A stretch of 64,000 nucleotides of DNA from NCBI RefSeq assembly GCF_017901175.1, contig NZ_CP072793.1, positions 744,001 to 808,000 of the forward strand, written 5' to 3'. The notes below the pieces were generated by a model. The model had not been told where the DNA came from. It did no database searches and was given only the letters and a program-made list of their open reading frames with translations. Position 1 is the stretch's first letter. Every line of letters starts with the position of its first letter. The translations under genes and the position numbers were made by a program. Shown in pieces: positions 45,021-54,963 of this stretch. The stretch is from Thiothrix unzii. Its GTDB lineage: Bacteria; Pseudomonadota; Gammaproteobacteria; Thiotrichales; Thiotrichaceae.

Positions 45021-46406
45021 ATGAGTACAGTCCAATTTGATGCAGATTTGATCCGCCGTTATGACACGGCAGGGCCACGCTATACGTCTTATCCGACGGC
45101 GGTTGCATTTGGCGCATTTACAGAAGACGAATACAAAGCGCACGCTTATTTGAGCAATGAAGACCCCATTCCATTGCCGTTGTCGCTGTATTTCCACATT
45201 CCGTTTTGCGATACCGTGTGCTTTTACTGCGCCTGCAATAAGATCGTGACCAAAGACCGCAGCAAGTCAGAAACCTATTTGCAGTACCTGTTCCGCGAAA
45301 TCGAAATGCAAGCCAAGTTGTACGACCGTGATCGTATGGTGGAGCAGTTGCATTGGGGCGGTGGTACACCAACCTTCTTAAATCATGAGGAAATGCGGGC
45401 GTTGATGGCAAAAATCCGCCAGCATTTTTCTTTGTACGATACCGACGAAGGCGATTACTCCATTGAGATTGACCCGCGCTCAGTTACCCCGGAAACCATC
45501 GGTGTATTGCGTGAAATCGGTTTCAACCGTTTCAGTTTGGGCGTGCAGGATGTGGATAAGCGCGTGCAAATTGCGGTGAATCGGGTGCAGCCGATTGAGC
45601 AAACATTAGCAGTAATTGAAGCCTGTCGCGCTTACGGTGCGAAGTCGATCAGTGTGGATTTGATTTACGGTTTGCCGTTCCAAACAGCCGAAAGTTTCCG
45701 GCAAACGTTGGATACGATGATCGAACTTGCCCCAGATCGGATTTCGGTGTTCAACTACGCGCATATGCCCAATCTGTTTAAACCGCAACGCCGTATTAAC
45801 GATGCCGATTTGCCTTCTGCCGAAACTAAGTTGCAAATCATGCAGTTGGCGGTGGAACACCTGACTGCGGCTGGTTACGAATACATCGGGATGGATCATT
45901 TCGCCAAGCCTGACGATGAGTTGGCAATTGCCCAGCGTCAAGGTACGTTGCACCGCAACTTCCAAGGTTACACCACTCATGCGGATTGCGATTTGGTGGC
46001 AATGGGCGTGAGTTCGATCAGTAGTGTCGCGGAATGCTACAGCCAGAATGCGAAAACGCTGGAAGAATATTACGCGGCGATTGATGCAGAGCATTTGCCG
46101 GTAATCAAAGGGATTACGTTGGATGACGATGACGTGTTGCGTCGTGAAATTATTCAGCAACTTGCGTGCCATTTCCGTTTGGATTTTTCGCCGATAGCGC
46201 GTGCGTATAAGGTCGATTTTGAAGCGTATTTTGAACGTGAGCTGACATTATTGCAGCCAATGGCAGCGGATGATTTGTTGGTGTTTACCGAAGCGGGATT
46301 CGAGGTAACGCCACGAGGGCGTTTCCTGATCCGTAACATTTGCATGGTTTTTGACGTGAGTTTACGCAAAAACGGAGTGCAACAACGCTTTTCGCGAGTG
46401 ATTTAA
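45021..46406 (+). CDS. hemN: Oxygen-independent coproporphyrinogen III oxidase HemN
   Basis: HemN is a radical SAM enzyme that decarboxylates coproporphyrinogen III to protoporphyrinogen IX without oxygen, supplying haem under the conditions where the cbb3 oxidase is used. The 461 residues begin with a typical YDTAGPRYTSYPTA segment. They contain the cluster motif Cys63, Cys67, Cys70 (CDTVCFYC), the GGGTPTF loop and the HemN C-terminal domain. ATG at 45021 follows GAGG; an upstream in-frame start would lack a ribosome site. Its stop overlaps the convergent fnr stop by four bases. Confidence 0.95.
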   Translation: MSTVQFDADLIRRYDTAGPRYTSYPTAVAFGAFTEDEYKAHAYLSNEDPIPLPLSLYFHIPFCDTVCFYCACNKIVTKDRSKSETYLQYLFREIEMQAKLYDRDRMVEQLHWGGGTPTFLNHEEMRALMAKIRQHFSLYDTDEGDYSIEIDPRSVTPETIGVLREIGFNRFSLGVQDVDKRVQIAVNRVQPIEQTLAVIEACRAYGAKSISVDLIYGLPFQTAESFRQTLDTMIELAPDRISVFNYAHMPNLFKPQRRINDADLPSAETKLQIMQLAVEHLTAAGYEYIGMDHFAKPDDELAIAQRQGTLHRNFQGYTTHADCDLVAMGVSSISSVAECYSQNAKTLEEYYAAIDAEHLPVIKGITLDDDDVLRREIIQQLACHFRLDFSPIARAYKVDFEAYFERELTLLQPMAADDLLVFTEAGFEVTPRGRFLIRNICMVFDVSLRKNGVQQRFSRVI

Positions 46407-47155
46407 CGCGCTTCACTCGCGGGGCGACAAGTGTGGTGCGCCAGTTGTTTCAGGCGTGCCATGTCTTCAATCTTAATCAAGCGGTGTTGTACGGCAATAA
46501 TGCCGTCGTCTTGCAAGCGTGAGAACATCCGGCTCAACGTTTCGACCGCCATACCTAAGTAATTGGCAAGATCGTGGCGAGCCATTGGCAGGTTAAATTC
46601 CGTACAGGAAAAACCGCGTTCTTTATTGCGTTCCGATAAGCTGGAAAGGAATGTCGCCAGCCGTTCCTCAGTGCGCATTTGCCCCAAGGTCAATAACAGC
46701 ATGTGTTCGCGTTCAATTTCGGCACCGATTTGGCGCATCATTTGCCCGCGCATACTGCTGAGTTTGCCGCAAAGCTCTTGAAAACTATCCATATTGAGTT
46801 CGCAAACAAGGGTGTCATCCAATGCTTGTGCATCGCAGGTGTGGCGGTTGTTCGCAAACGCATCAAAGCCCAATAAGTCACCGGGCAGGTAAAATCCTAA
46901 AATTTGTTCTTCACCATCGGGGGTGGACAACGCAGTTTTCACCGCACCCGCTTTGACCGCGTAGATGGAATATTGCTGGTCATCACGGCGAAATAAGTAA
47001 TCTTTCTTCTTGATCTTAACTGTCTTGTTAATGGCATTTTCCAACAGCTCAAGTTCTTCGCGGTTCAGGCCGCGAGGTAAACAAAGCTCACTCAGGCTGC
47101 AATTGTGGCAGGCGACGGCTGATTTTTTGGCTGTTTGTATTGGCACTGTTTTCAT
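46403..47155 (-). CDS. fnr: Fnr-type oxygen-responsive regulator
   Basis: This Crp/Fnr activator uses a 4Fe-4S cluster to sense oxygen. Of the 250 residues, Cys16, Cys19, Cys25 (CHNCSLSELC) and Cys117 (DTLVCEL) match the four cluster ligands of FNR in position and spacing. The cyclic-nucleotide-like barrel is followed by the DNA-binding helix ETLSRMFSRLQ, with the Glu and Ser-Arg contacts that read TTGAT half-sites. ATG at 47155 with AGGA upstream is preferred over an upstream TTG. A perfect FNR box in its own promoter suggests autoregulation. Confidence 0.93.
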   Translation of the reverse strand: MKTVPIQTAKKSAVACHNCSLSELCLPRGLNREELELLENAINKTVKIKKKDYLFRRDDQQYSIYAVKAGAVKTALSTPDGEEQILGFYLPGDLLGFDAFANNRHTCDAQALDDTLVCELNMDSFQELCGKLSSMRGQMMRQIGAEIEREHMLLLTLGQMRTEERLATFLSSLSERNKERGFSCTEFNLPMARHDLANYLGMAVETLSRMFSRLQDDGIIAVQHRLIKIEDMARLKQLAHHTCRPASEAR

Positions 47156-47240
47156 AGAAATCCTGAACCGTGACAATTATCAACGATCTACGTGAAAGGT
47201 TGTGAATGCCCTCGCGTAGCACAAATAATTCGATAGTTTT

Positions 47241-47254
47241 TTGATGTAAATCAA
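47241..47254. promoter_or_regulatory. FNR box between fnr and the mini membrane protein gene
   Basis: TTGATGTAAATCAA is a perfect FNR consensus. Divergent fnr (starting 47155) and the small gene at 47329 flank it. On the plus strand TTAAAC (47275) lies near the -10 position for class II activation; on the minus strand no good -10 is seen at that distance, so repression of fnr is as likely as activation. Confidence 0.75.
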
Positions 47255-47328
47255 AGTTATGTGAGCATATTCACTTAAACTGTGCATTGTACACGTTTAT
47301 TTTCATTAGTATAGGAGAATAGGCTATC

Positions 47329-47448
47329 ATGGCAGAACTACTGTTTGGAAGCTGGATGGGCATCCTGAGCTTGTTGGTCATCGTGATTACGTTCGTTATC
47401 GTGTCGTATTTTGCTTGGTTATTTGTTAAAAAGTCCGGTGAGAACTGA
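47329..47448 (+). CDS. 39-residue single-span membrane protein, DUF3149-like
   Basis: ATG at 47329, preceded by AGGAGAAT, opens a 39-residue frame: an amphipathic start (MAELLFGSWMG), one membrane helix (about 10-33) and a basic tail (VKKSGEN). Size and pattern resemble the DUF3149 family of small bacterial membrane proteins, whose role is not known to me. The FNR box 75 bases upstream suggests expression at low oxygen. Confidence 0.6.
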   Translation: MAELLFGSWMGILSLLVIVITFVIVSYFAWLFVKKSGEN

Positions 47449-47482
47449 TCAGTCGCGTAAAAATACATTTCACTTTGGCAGA

Positions 47483-47662
47483 ATGCTGGCTAATATCCTG
47501 CTGGCAGCGAGTGCGTTTAGCCTTGCCTACACGGTCTGGATGATTTACCAAAATATTACCCAGACCGTGCGGCAGTCTGCGATAACGTCATCCGCTCCTA
47601 CAGAGTCATCAGTTACACCAGCTACTGGGAACGCAAAGTGGAAGAACAATCATCACAATTAA
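47483..47662 (+). CDS. Small membrane protein preceding pssA
   Basis: A 59-residue frame from ATG 47483 has one membrane helix (MLANILLAASAFSLAYTV) and a Ser/Thr-rich polar tail. The ribosome site is weak, and the frame is also open farther upstream into the preceding gene. It overlaps the pssA start by 25 bases, as in a coupled unit. No family is recognised. Confidence 0.4.
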   Translation: MLANILLAASAFSLAYTVWMIYQNITQTVRQSAITSSAPTESSVTPATGNAKWKNNHHN

Positions 47663-48417
47663 CAGCACGTCCGCGCCGGGGTGTTTACCTTTTACCTAAT
47701 TTATTGACCACAGGAGCGATGTTCTGTGGCTTTTACGCGGTTGTCGCGGCGATGCAAGGCAAATTTGAAGCTGCTGCTGTTGCCGTTTTTATCGCCATGA
47801 TTTTAGACGGTTTGGACGGGCGTGTCGCACGCATGACCAATACCCAGTCTGAATTCGGGGCGCAATACGACAGTTTGGCTGACCTCATTTCCTTCGGGGT
47901 TGCGCCCGGTTTGGTGATGTATCAATGGGCATTGGTGCATTTACAGGCTTACGGCACGGCATGGGGCAAGGCCGGGTGGCTGGTTGCTTTTATTTACGTG
48001 GCTTGCGCAGCATTGCGTTTGGCGCGTTTCAATACGCAAATCGGTAAGGTCGATAAGCGTTTTTTCGTCGGGCTACCCAGTCCGGCAGCGGCGGCCTTGG
48101 TCGTCGGCATGGTGTGGGTATTCCACGATCTTGAGGTCTTAGGGCGCAATGTACAGATGCCCGCGCTGTTTTTGACCTTCGCCGCTGGTTTACTAATGGT
48201 CAGCAACATCAGTTTCTACAGCTTCAAAGATTTTGACCTGCGTAATCGCGTGCCTTTCGTCGCGGTGTTAGTGATTGTGCTGCTGTTTGCGTTGACCACG
48301 ATTGACCCACCCAAAGTCTTGTTTGGGGTGTTCTTGTTGTACGCTTTGTCAGGGCCGCTATTATGGGCTTGGCGGCGTTATCGTAAATTGCAACGCCGCA
48401 AAAAAGGTGTCGAGTAA
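47638..48417 (+). CDS. pssA: CDP-diacylglycerol-serine O-phosphatidyltransferase PssA
   Basis: PssA makes phosphatidylserine, precursor of phosphatidylethanolamine, in the inner membrane. The 259 residues contain the full CDP-alcohol phosphotransferase signature from DGRVAR to the two final Asp in GAQYDSLAD, plus about six to eight membrane spans. This is the membrane-integral type (Bacillus/Helicobacter-like), not the soluble E. coli enzyme. The start is GTG at 47638. Confidence 0.94.
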   Translation: MEEQSSQLTARPRRGVYLLPNLLTTGAMFCGFYAVVAAMQGKFEAAAVAVFIAMILDGLDGRVARMTNTQSEFGAQYDSLADLISFGVAPGLVMYQWALVHLQAYGTAWGKAGWLVAFIYVACAALRLARFNTQIGKVDKRFFVGLPSPAAAALVVGMVWVFHDLEVLGRNVQMPALFLTFAAGLLMVSNISFYSFKDFDLRNRVPFVAVLVIVLLFALTTIDPPKVLFGVFLLYALSGPLLWAWRRYRKLQRRKKGVE

Positions 48418-48418
48418 T

Positions 48419-48670
48419 TCAGCGATGTACCACCGTGTGTAGCACGGTGTTACGCTCGAAATACACCGAAAATGTTCCGTAATTCCACACGGTAATGCGC
48501 GGCCACTGCTTTTTCACTTTGCCTTTAGAAACACGCACACTCTGCGGTTGACCGTATTGCGCCTTTACGCTGGTCATTTTTGTGCCGCGTGTGGGGTAAT
48601 CGGCAAACGCGGTGGTGGTAAAAAAAGGTACGCACAGTAGCGCGGCGGCAAACCATTTCGACAAACGCAT
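48419..48670 (-). CDS. Small exported protein, unknown function
   Basis: The 83 residues consist of a clear signal peptide (about 1-23, ending AFA) and a short basic domain with an SVKAQYGQPQSVRVSKG segment and aromatic strands (ITVWNYGTFSVYFE). Similar small periplasmic proteins with a GxPxxV motif are common in gammaproteobacteria without assigned function. It is convergent with pssA, one base apart. Confidence 0.7.
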   Translation of the reverse strand: MRLSKWFAAALLCVPFFTTTAFADYPTRGTKMTSVKAQYGQPQSVRVSKGKVKKQWPRITVWNYGTFSVYFERNTVLHTVVHR

Positions 48671-48756
48671 GTCTTAATCTCCGGTATTGGTTTTATTGAA
48701 CGGCACTCGTCAGTTAATGCTGTGTTTTTTTCATTGTCACGGTACAATCGCCAGCC

Positions 48757-50004
48757 ATGTTTACACCACTTGAATTATTTATCGGTCAGCGTTACACGCA
48801 TTCACGGCGGCGCAACCGTTTCATCTCGTTCATCTCGTTCGCTTCCATGCTCGGCATCATGCTGGGGGTCATGGTATTGATCACGGTTTTGTCGATTATG
48901 AACGGCTTTGAAAAGGAACTCAGGGATAAAATACTGGGTGTGGTTGCGCATGTCACGGTTTCGGGGACAAATGGGCAACTGTCCGATTGGGCGGCGCAAT
49001 TGGAGCGACTAAGGGACGCTGATCATGTTATCGGTGCGGCTCCTTACGTGCAAAAACAAGTCATGTTGACCAATGGCAATCAAATGCGGGCAGTCATGTT
49101 GCAGGGGATTGACCCCGCACAGCAAGGGCAGGTCAGCGATGTCGATTTCAAAATGCTTGAAGGCAGCTTTTTCAACCTGAAGCCGCGTGAATACGGCATT
49201 GTGTTAGGTGTGGAAGTGGCTTCGGGTTTGGGGGTAATCCCCGGTGATAAAGTCACGGTAATCGTGCCGCAAGTGCAGGTTACGCCTGCCGGGGTATTGC
49301 CGCGCGTCCGGCGGTTTACCGTGGTGGGGGTGTATCAAATCGGGCATCCCGAATACGATGGGATGACGGGTTTTATTGAGTTGGGTGATGCGTCGCGCTT
49401 GTTTAAATTGGGCGAAGACGTGGGTGGTATCCGTTTAAAATTGGATGATTTGTTTGCGGCGCAAGGCTTGCAGGCGGATTTACAACACAGCCTCGGTAAT
49501 GATTTTAAAGTCACTGACTGGAGTGAGGAACACGGTAGTTTGTTCCGCGCAGTGCGGATGGAACGCATCGCGATGACGATGATTTTGTTCTTGGTGGTGT
49601 GCGTGGCTTTGTTTAATTTGGTGGCATCGTTAATGATGGCGGTCAATGATAAAGAAGCCGATATTGCCATTTTGCGCACTTTTGGGATGCCGGGGCGACG
49701 TGTGATGCGCATTTTCATGATTCAAGGCAGCATTATCGGAGTATTCGGTACGCTCGTGGGCGTGGCGTTGGGCGTGTTGTTGTCACTGAATATCAGCGTG
49801 GTTATGGCATTTTTAGAAACCACCTTTGGGTTTAAAGTTTTTTCTGCCGATTTGTTTTACATCAGCGAAATTCCTTCGGATTTGCGTTGGGAAAATGTGA
49901 TCTGGATTACCATCGCGGCATTGATTGCGTCGGTACTCGCCACGGTGTATCCGGCACGCCGCGCCGCTCAAATTCAGCCTGCGGAGTCGCTGCGTTATGA
50001 ATAA
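48757..50004 (+). CDS. lolC: Lipoprotein-releasing permease LolC/LolE family (first copy)
   Basis: With LolD this protein extracts mature lipoproteins from the inner membrane and passes them to LolA. The 415 residues have the MacB/FtsX layout: one N-terminal membrane span (about 25-50) with SFASMLGIMLGVMVLITVLSIMNGF, a large periplasmic domain (about 50-265) and three C-terminal spans. The stop overlaps the next gene by eight bases. As the first of two paralogs it is labelled LolC by order; functional assignment of C versus E is inferred. Confidence 0.92.
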   Translation: MFTPLELFIGQRYTHSRRRNRFISFISFASMLGIMLGVMVLITVLSIMNGFEKELRDKILGVVAHVTVSGTNGQLSDWAAQLERLRDADHVIGAAPYVQKQVMLTNGNQMRAVMLQGIDPAQQGQVSDVDFKMLEGSFFNLKPREYGIVLGVEVASGLGVIPGDKVTVIVPQVQVTPAGVLPRVRRFTVVGVYQIGHPEYDGMTGFIELGDASRLFKLGEDVGGIRLKLDDLFAAQGLQADLQHSLGNDFKVTDWSEEHGSLFRAVRMERIAMTMILFLVVCVALFNLVASLMMAVNDKEADIAILRTFGMPGRRVMRIFMIQGSIIGVFGTLVGVALGVLLSLNISVVMAFLETTFGFKVFSADLFYISEIPSDLRWENVIWITIAALIASVLATVYPARRAAQIQPAESLRYE

Positions 50005-51262
50005 ATTGTTTCATCCGCTGGAATTGTCGGTGGGCTGGCGTTACACCCGTGCGCGTCGTCAAAAGCATTTCATCTCATTTATTTCATTGGCTTCGATTTT
50101 AGGCATTGCGATTGGCGTATTGGTGCTGATTACGGTGTTGTCAGTAATGAACGGTTTTGAGCAAACCATGCGCGAACGGGTATTGGGCATGTTTGCGCAC
50201 ATTACGGTGTCAGAAGGCGATACCGTGGTGTCAGATTGGCAAAAAGTGAGCGAGTCGCTGCAAGCATTTCCGCATGTGAAAGCGGTGTCACCGTTTGTAG
50301 AAAAGCCTGCGATGCTTAACCAAGGCGATGAAGCGCGAGGCGCGTTATTGCAAGGGGTATTGCCGGAACTGGAGGGCAGCGTAAGTTCGGTCTTCAAGCA
50401 CGTTACCAAAGGCGATATGCAGGCATTGCAGCCTGGTAGTTTTAAGATTGCCGTTGGCGCGACCTTGGCTAAAGAACTAAAAGTGGACGTGGGTGATTCG
50501 CTGACCTTGATTAGCCCGTCGGAAGGGGCGTTGGAAATGGGGGAATTGCCTGCGTTACAGCGTTTCACGATTGCGGCGATTTTTCGGGTTGATATGCAGC
50601 AGTACGATTCAGCATTTGCTTATATCCACCTCGCGGATGCGCAGGAAGTGTTTAAACTCGGCACGGATGTGACCGGATTGCGGATGAAATTGGATGATTT
50701 GTACCTCGCACCGAAAACTGCACAAAATATTTTAGGGCGGATGAGTGCCTCTTGGCCGGATATGTGGGTGAGTGATTGGACACGCCTCAACGAGAACCAA
50801 TTTAAAGCAATTCAATCGCAGAAATCGGTAATGTTTGTGATTTTATTGCTGATTATTGCGGTAGCTGCATTCAATTTAGTGTCAACTTTGGTGATGGTCG
50901 TGACCGATAAAGAGGGTGACATTGCAATTTTACGTACCTTGGGGCTGTCATCCGGGCGCGTGATGAAAGTATTTATGGTGCAAGGCACGTTAATCGGGGT
51001 GCTTGGCACGCTCATGGGGGTGGTGTTGGGCGTGTTGCTGGCGAGTAATGTGGATGTGATTGTGCAATTTTTGGAACGCTTGTTTGATACCCGTTTCATT
51101 AATTCAGAAGTGTATTTTATCAGCGAATTGGAATCACGCATTAACGTCGGCGACGTGGTGTTGATTGCCTTGAGTTCGTTACTGATGTCTGTGTTAGCGA
51201 CGCTTTACCCGGCTTGGCGTGCGTCCAAAGTTCAACCTGCGGAGGCTTTGCGCTATGAGTGA
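49997..51262 (+). CDS. lolE: Lipoprotein-releasing permease LolC/LolE family (second copy)
   Basis: This 421-residue paralog of the preceding permease has the same layout and very similar membrane segments ([25 protein letters not shown]). ATG at 49997 lies inside the last codons of lolC, and its own last codons contain the lolD start, so all three genes are translationally coupled. The order here is C, E, D rather than the E. coli C, D, E. Confidence 0.92.
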   Translation: MNKLFHPLELSVGWRYTRARRQKHFISFISLASILGIAIGVLVLITVLSVMNGFEQTMRERVLGMFAHITVSEGDTVVSDWQKVSESLQAFPHVKAVSPFVEKPAMLNQGDEARGALLQGVLPELEGSVSSVFKHVTKGDMQALQPGSFKIAVGATLAKELKVDVGDSLTLISPSEGALEMGELPALQRFTIAAIFRVDMQQYDSAFAYIHLADAQEVFKLGTDVTGLRMKLDDLYLAPKTAQNILGRMSASWPDMWVSDWTRLNENQFKAIQSQKSVMFVILLLIIAVAAFNLVSTLVMVVTDKEGDIAILRTLGLSSGRVMKVFMVQGTLIGVLGTLMGVVLGVLLASNVDVIVQFLERLFDTRFINSEVYFISELESRINVGDVVLIALSSLLMSVLATLYPAWRASKVQPAEALRYE

Positions 51263-51938
51263 TGTGATTATTTCCTGCCAACAATTAAGCAAACGTTTTC
51301 AGGAAGGGCGTTTGGATGTGCAGGTGCTGCGCGGGGTTGATTTGCAAATCCATGCTGGCGAAAAAGTGGCAATTTTGGGCAGCTCTGGCAGCGGTAAAAG
51401 TACCTTGTTACACATCCTCGGTGGTTTGGATTTACCCTCAAGTGGGCACGTGGAAGTGTTGGGTAAACGCATGGATCAGCTTTCTGATACCGAACGTGGT
51501 CAATTGCGTAATGAATCGCTAGGTTTTATTTACCAGTTTCACCATCTGTTACCGGAATTTACCGCGCTGGAAAACGTGGCAATGCCTTTGTTGATTCGTG
51601 GTGTGAAAGTTGCCGAAGCGAGTCAGCAAGCGGCGGATATTCTCGAAAAAGTCGGTTTGGGTGAGCGTTTGGCGCATAAACCCGCTCAATTATCGGGTGG
51701 GGAACGTCAGCGAGCGGCGATTGCACGCGCTTTAGTGACACGTCCGCAAGCGGTATTGGCTGACGAACCGACCGGCAACCTTGATCAGCAAACGGCTGAG
51801 AATGTGTTCAATTTGATGCAAGGTTTAAACACCGCGATGAAAACCGCGTTCGTGGTTGTGACCCACGACTTGCAACTGGCAAGCCGGATGGACACGGTGT
51901 ACCGCATTACTGCCGGAACCTTGACGCGCGAACGTTAA
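51255..51938 (+). CDS. lolD: Lipoprotein-releasing ATPase LolD
   Basis: LolD powers lipoprotein release by the LolCDE complex. The 227 residues have Walker A (GSSGSGKST), the LolD-typical [18 protein letters not shown] region, the ABC signature ([15 protein letters not shown]) and Walker B ([12 protein letters not shown]). ATG at 51255 overlaps the lolE stop by eight bases. The stop overlaps the convergent DUF2062 gene by four bases. Confidence 0.94.
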   Translation: MSDVIISCQQLSKRFQEGRLDVQVLRGVDLQIHAGEKVAILGSSGSGKSTLLHILGGLDLPSSGHVEVLGKRMDQLSDTERGQLRNESLGFIYQFHHLLPEFTALENVAMPLLIRGVKVAEASQQAADILEKVGLGERLAHKPAQLSGGERQRAAIARALVTRPQAVLADEPTGNLDQQTAENVFNLMQGLNTAMKTAFVVVTHDLQLASRMDTVYRITAGTLTRER

Positions 51939-52498
51939 TCCTGCGGTGGTGGCGTATCGTTGCTCTCAGCGGATTTTTTAGGGCGTAATTTACGCGCCCG
52001 GCGTTCTTTCAAATGTTGCAACAAGTGTAAACGCCACAATAAATGCACACCGTAATATCCCGCCAGCGAAGAAATGACTGCCATTAGCGCAATGCCCAGC
52101 ACAAACGGTTTCCAGATGAGGATTAACCCGTTCATCAGCCAGTCAAGGCTGGGTTCAAAGTTAAAGCCTGTGCCGGGGTGTCCGACGATCATTGCACCCA
52201 ATTCATAAGCGGCATACAGCATCGGCGGCATGGTCACTGGGTTGGTAACAAACACCAATGCGACTGCCAAAGGCAAATTAGCGCGAAAAAATACCGCTAA
52301 CAACGCGGCAATAATCGACTGGAATGGGATGGGAAGCCACATGGCAAACAAACCAATCGCAAACGCAGAGGCGACATTGCGTCGATTCAGATGCCATAAG
52401 TAGGGCAGGTGTAAAGTATCCCCCAAAAACTGGAGATGCTTATGCTGCTTTAGCTTGGCTGGATCTGGTGAGAATTTCCGTAAAAATTTCCGTGGCAT
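51935..52498 (-). CDS. DUF2062 membrane protein
   Basis: The 187-residue protein has three to four hydrophobic segments and the DUF2062 features: [40 protein letters not shown] and the C-terminal span with [13 protein letters not shown] at 52498 (MPRKFLRKF) is the common start; an in-frame ATG at 52540 adds 14 hydrophobic residues. Function is unknown; the family is often next to comEC, as here, where the two genes diverge. Confidence 0.85.
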   Translation of the reverse strand: MPRKFLRKFSPDPAKLKQHKHLQFLGDTLHLPYLWHLNRRNVASAFAIGLFAMWLPIPFQSIIAALLAVFFRANLPLAVALVFVTNPVTMPPMLYAAYELGAMIVGHPGTGFNFEPSLDWLMNGLILIWKPFVLGIALMAVISSLAGYYGVHLLWRLHLLQHLKERRARKLRPKKSAESNDTPPPQD

Positions 52499-52552
52499 GA
52501 AGCACAATAACACCAAAAGAAGAAGCACCACATTATCCATGGTTTCATTTCA

Positions 52553-54862
52553 ATGCGCACCTTTTCAGTGAGTTTTTTTATCGGCACGCTGCTGTTATTG
52601 CTGCTGCCGCACATGCCTAGCTTAGATGCGCTATTTTGGGGCGTATACCTTGGCGTTGCGTTGCTGTTTAGCGTGGGTTGTGTGGTGTGGCGACGGCGTT
52701 TGCGCTTGCCGCTGGTGTTGCTGCTATCCGGGCTATGGCTGGGTGGTGGTTACGCATTGCACACAGCGGATGGCGTATTAGCCAGTTGGTTGCCGGTGGC
52801 GTGGGAAGGTGAAGATGTGTTGCTAACCGGAACCGTGGCTGACGTGCCTGAGTTGGGGGTGGACGGACTGCATTTTGTGTTTGACGCAGAGCATCCCGCG
52901 TTTAACGGGCGGTTGCGTTTGGCGTGGTATGAGGATGAAACCCCGCCAATGCACGCTGGCGAACGCTGGCAATTGTTGGTGCGCGGCAAACGTCCGCACG
53001 GTTTTCGTAATCCCAACGGGTTTGATTACGAGCAGTGGTTATTTACTCAGCGTATTGGTGGCAGCGGGCATGTGCGTAAATCGACCGAGAATCAGCGATT
53101 AGCCGCCGCTCCGCCTTGGGCAGTGAATGCTTGGCGGCAGAATTTAAAGATGGCGATTGAAACCGCTTTGCCAGATTCGCCCGCGACGGGTTTGGTGCAG
53201 GGTTTGGCGGTGGCTTACACCAAAGCGATTACCCCGGAGCAATGGGCGGTGTTGCGCGATACCGGCACGATTCATTTGCTTGCGATTTCGGGGTTGCACA
53301 TTACGATGGTGGCGGGGCTGGGTATTTTGCCGGTGTGGGGTATTTGGCGGCTATTTCCGGTGTTGTATTTGTGGTTGCCGTTGCGGGTGGCAGCGGGTAT
53401 CGCGGGCGGAGGATTGGCGATTGGATATGCGTTGTTGGCGGGGTTTAATATTCCTACGCAACGCACCCTGTTGATGTTGCTGGTGGTGTTGCTGGGCTTG
53501 GTGTGGCGACGACAAATTCCGTTTAGCGTGACTTTGGCGACGGCGTTGCTGGCGGTGTTATTACTTGACCCGTTGGCTCCCTTGGCGGTGGGGTTTTGGT
53601 TGTCGTTTGTGACAGTGGGATTGTTGGCATGGTTGAGTTTGCGGCAACGGCGTGTGGGTAAAACGGCGGTGGTGTGGATGCAATTGGTATTGTCGTTGGG
53701 CACATTGCCGTTAACTGCTGGATTTTTTGGGATGGTGTCGCTGAGTTCACCAGTGGCAAATTTGTTGGCGATTCCGCTGGTCACGTTTGTGGTCACACCG
53801 TTGGTATTGCTGGGCATTGTATTGGTTGGTTGGTGGTCAACAGCGGCGACGTTGGTGTGGTCGGGTGCGGCGGTATTATTAACTTGGTTAATGGCGGCGT
53901 TGGAATGGTTGGCGGGGTTGCCGTTGGCGGCGGTTTCCATGCCCTTAGTGCCGTTGGTTTGGCTGGGGTTGGCATTGTTGGGTTTTGGGTTATTGTGTGC
54001 GCCACGTGGAATGCCGGGGCGGTGGTTGGGGCTGGTATTGATGTTGCCGATGCTGCTTTATCAACCGGAAAAACCCGCTGCGGGGGCGTTTCGGGCGAGT
54101 GTGTTGGATGTGGGGCAGGGCTTGGCAACAGTGGTGCAAACCGCGCAGCATACCTTGGTGTTCGATACCGGCCCGAAAACTTCCGACAGTTTTGATGCGG
54201 GGGAATTGGTGGTATTGCCATGGTTATACGGGCAAGGTTTGCGCAATGTCGATCGTTTGCTGGTTTCACACGCGGATAATGATCACAGCGGTGGTGCACA
54301 AGCGTTGGTCAACACCATGCCCGTTGGTGACATTTGGGTGGGAACGCCGGATATTTTACCGCAACAGCCAACCGCTTTGTGCGCAGCGGGGCAGCAGTGG
54401 GAATGGGATGGGGTGCAATTTAGCGTGTTGCACCCGTCGCCAGCGTTTCAAGAGCCGCGTGATAATAACCGTTCTTGCGTGTTAAAAGTGAGCAATGCGC
54501 ATCACAGTTTATTATTGACGGCGGATATTGAGCGTCCGGTTGAGCAGTGGTTGCTTAAACAGCGTGCAGATTTGGCGGCAGAAGTACTGTTATTGCCGCA
54601 TCATGGTAGTAAAACTTCATCGAGTCCGGCATTTATCAATGCGGTTGCACCACGTTTGGGTATTGTTACCAGCGGGTATCGCAACCGTTATCATCACCCG
54701 CATCCGTCCGTGACTGCACGTTATGAAGCACGCGGTATAAAATTACTGAATACCGTAAATAGTGGGGAATTGCGTTTGGATTTTCCTGATACAAATGCAG
54801 CGTTTGAGATTCGTGAATGGCGGCAAGTGCAACCGCATATTTGGCAGAAGACCACAATGTAA
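52553..54862 (+). CDS. comEC: DNA internalization protein ComEC/Rec2
   Basis: ComEC forms the inner-membrane channel that carries single-stranded DNA into the cytoplasm during natural transformation. The 769 residues include N-terminal spans, a DUF4131 periplasmic OB-type domain (about 60-180) and the competence membrane domain (about 205-500, with LLAISGLHITMVAGLG). A C-terminal metallo-beta-lactamase-like domain carries the HADNDHSGGA and LLLPHHGSKTSSS metal motifs. All motifs look intact, so the protein should be functional. Confidence 0.94.
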   Translation: MRTFSVSFFIGTLLLLLLPHMPSLDALFWGVYLGVALLFSVGCVVWRRRLRLPLVLLLSGLWLGGGYALHTADGVLASWLPVAWEGEDVLLTGTVADVPELGVDGLHFVFDAEHPAFNGRLRLAWYEDETPPMHAGERWQLLVRGKRPHGFRNPNGFDYEQWLFTQRIGGSGHVRKSTENQRLAAAPPWAVNAWRQNLKMAIETALPDSPATGLVQGLAVAYTKAITPEQWAVLRDTGTIHLLAISGLHITMVAGLGILPVWGIWRLFPVLYLWLPLRVAAGIAGGGLAIGYALLAGFNIPTQRTLLMLLVVLLGLVWRRQIPFSVTLATALLAVLLLDPLAPLAVGFWLSFVTVGLLAWLSLRQRRVGKTAVVWMQLVLSLGTLPLTAGFFGMVSLSSPVANLLAIPLVTFVVTPLVLLGIVLVGWWSTAATLVWSGAAVLLTWLMAALEWLAGLPLAAVSMPLVPLVWLGLALLGFGLLCAPRGMPGRWLGLVLMLPMLLYQPEKPAAGAFRASVLDVGQGLATVVQTAQHTLVFDTGPKTSDSFDAGELVVLPWLYGQGLRNVDRLLVSHADNDHSGGAQALVNTMPVGDIWVGTPDILPQQPTALCAAGQQWEWDGVQFSVLHPSPAFQEPRDNNRSCVLKVSNAHHSLLLTADIERPVEQWLLKQRADLAAEVLLLPHHGSKTSSSPAFINAVAPRLGIVTSGYRNRYHHPHPSVTARYEARGIKLLNTVNSGELRLDFPDTNAAFEIREWRQVQPHIWQKTTM

Positions 54863-54963
54863 CGTAGCGAAATTGGGTTATTTGTGCCAGAATCCTGCCT
54901 CATACCCCATCAATTAAAGACTCGCACAATCCCGCACGGGACAGTAGGCCAGCAGGAACCGAC

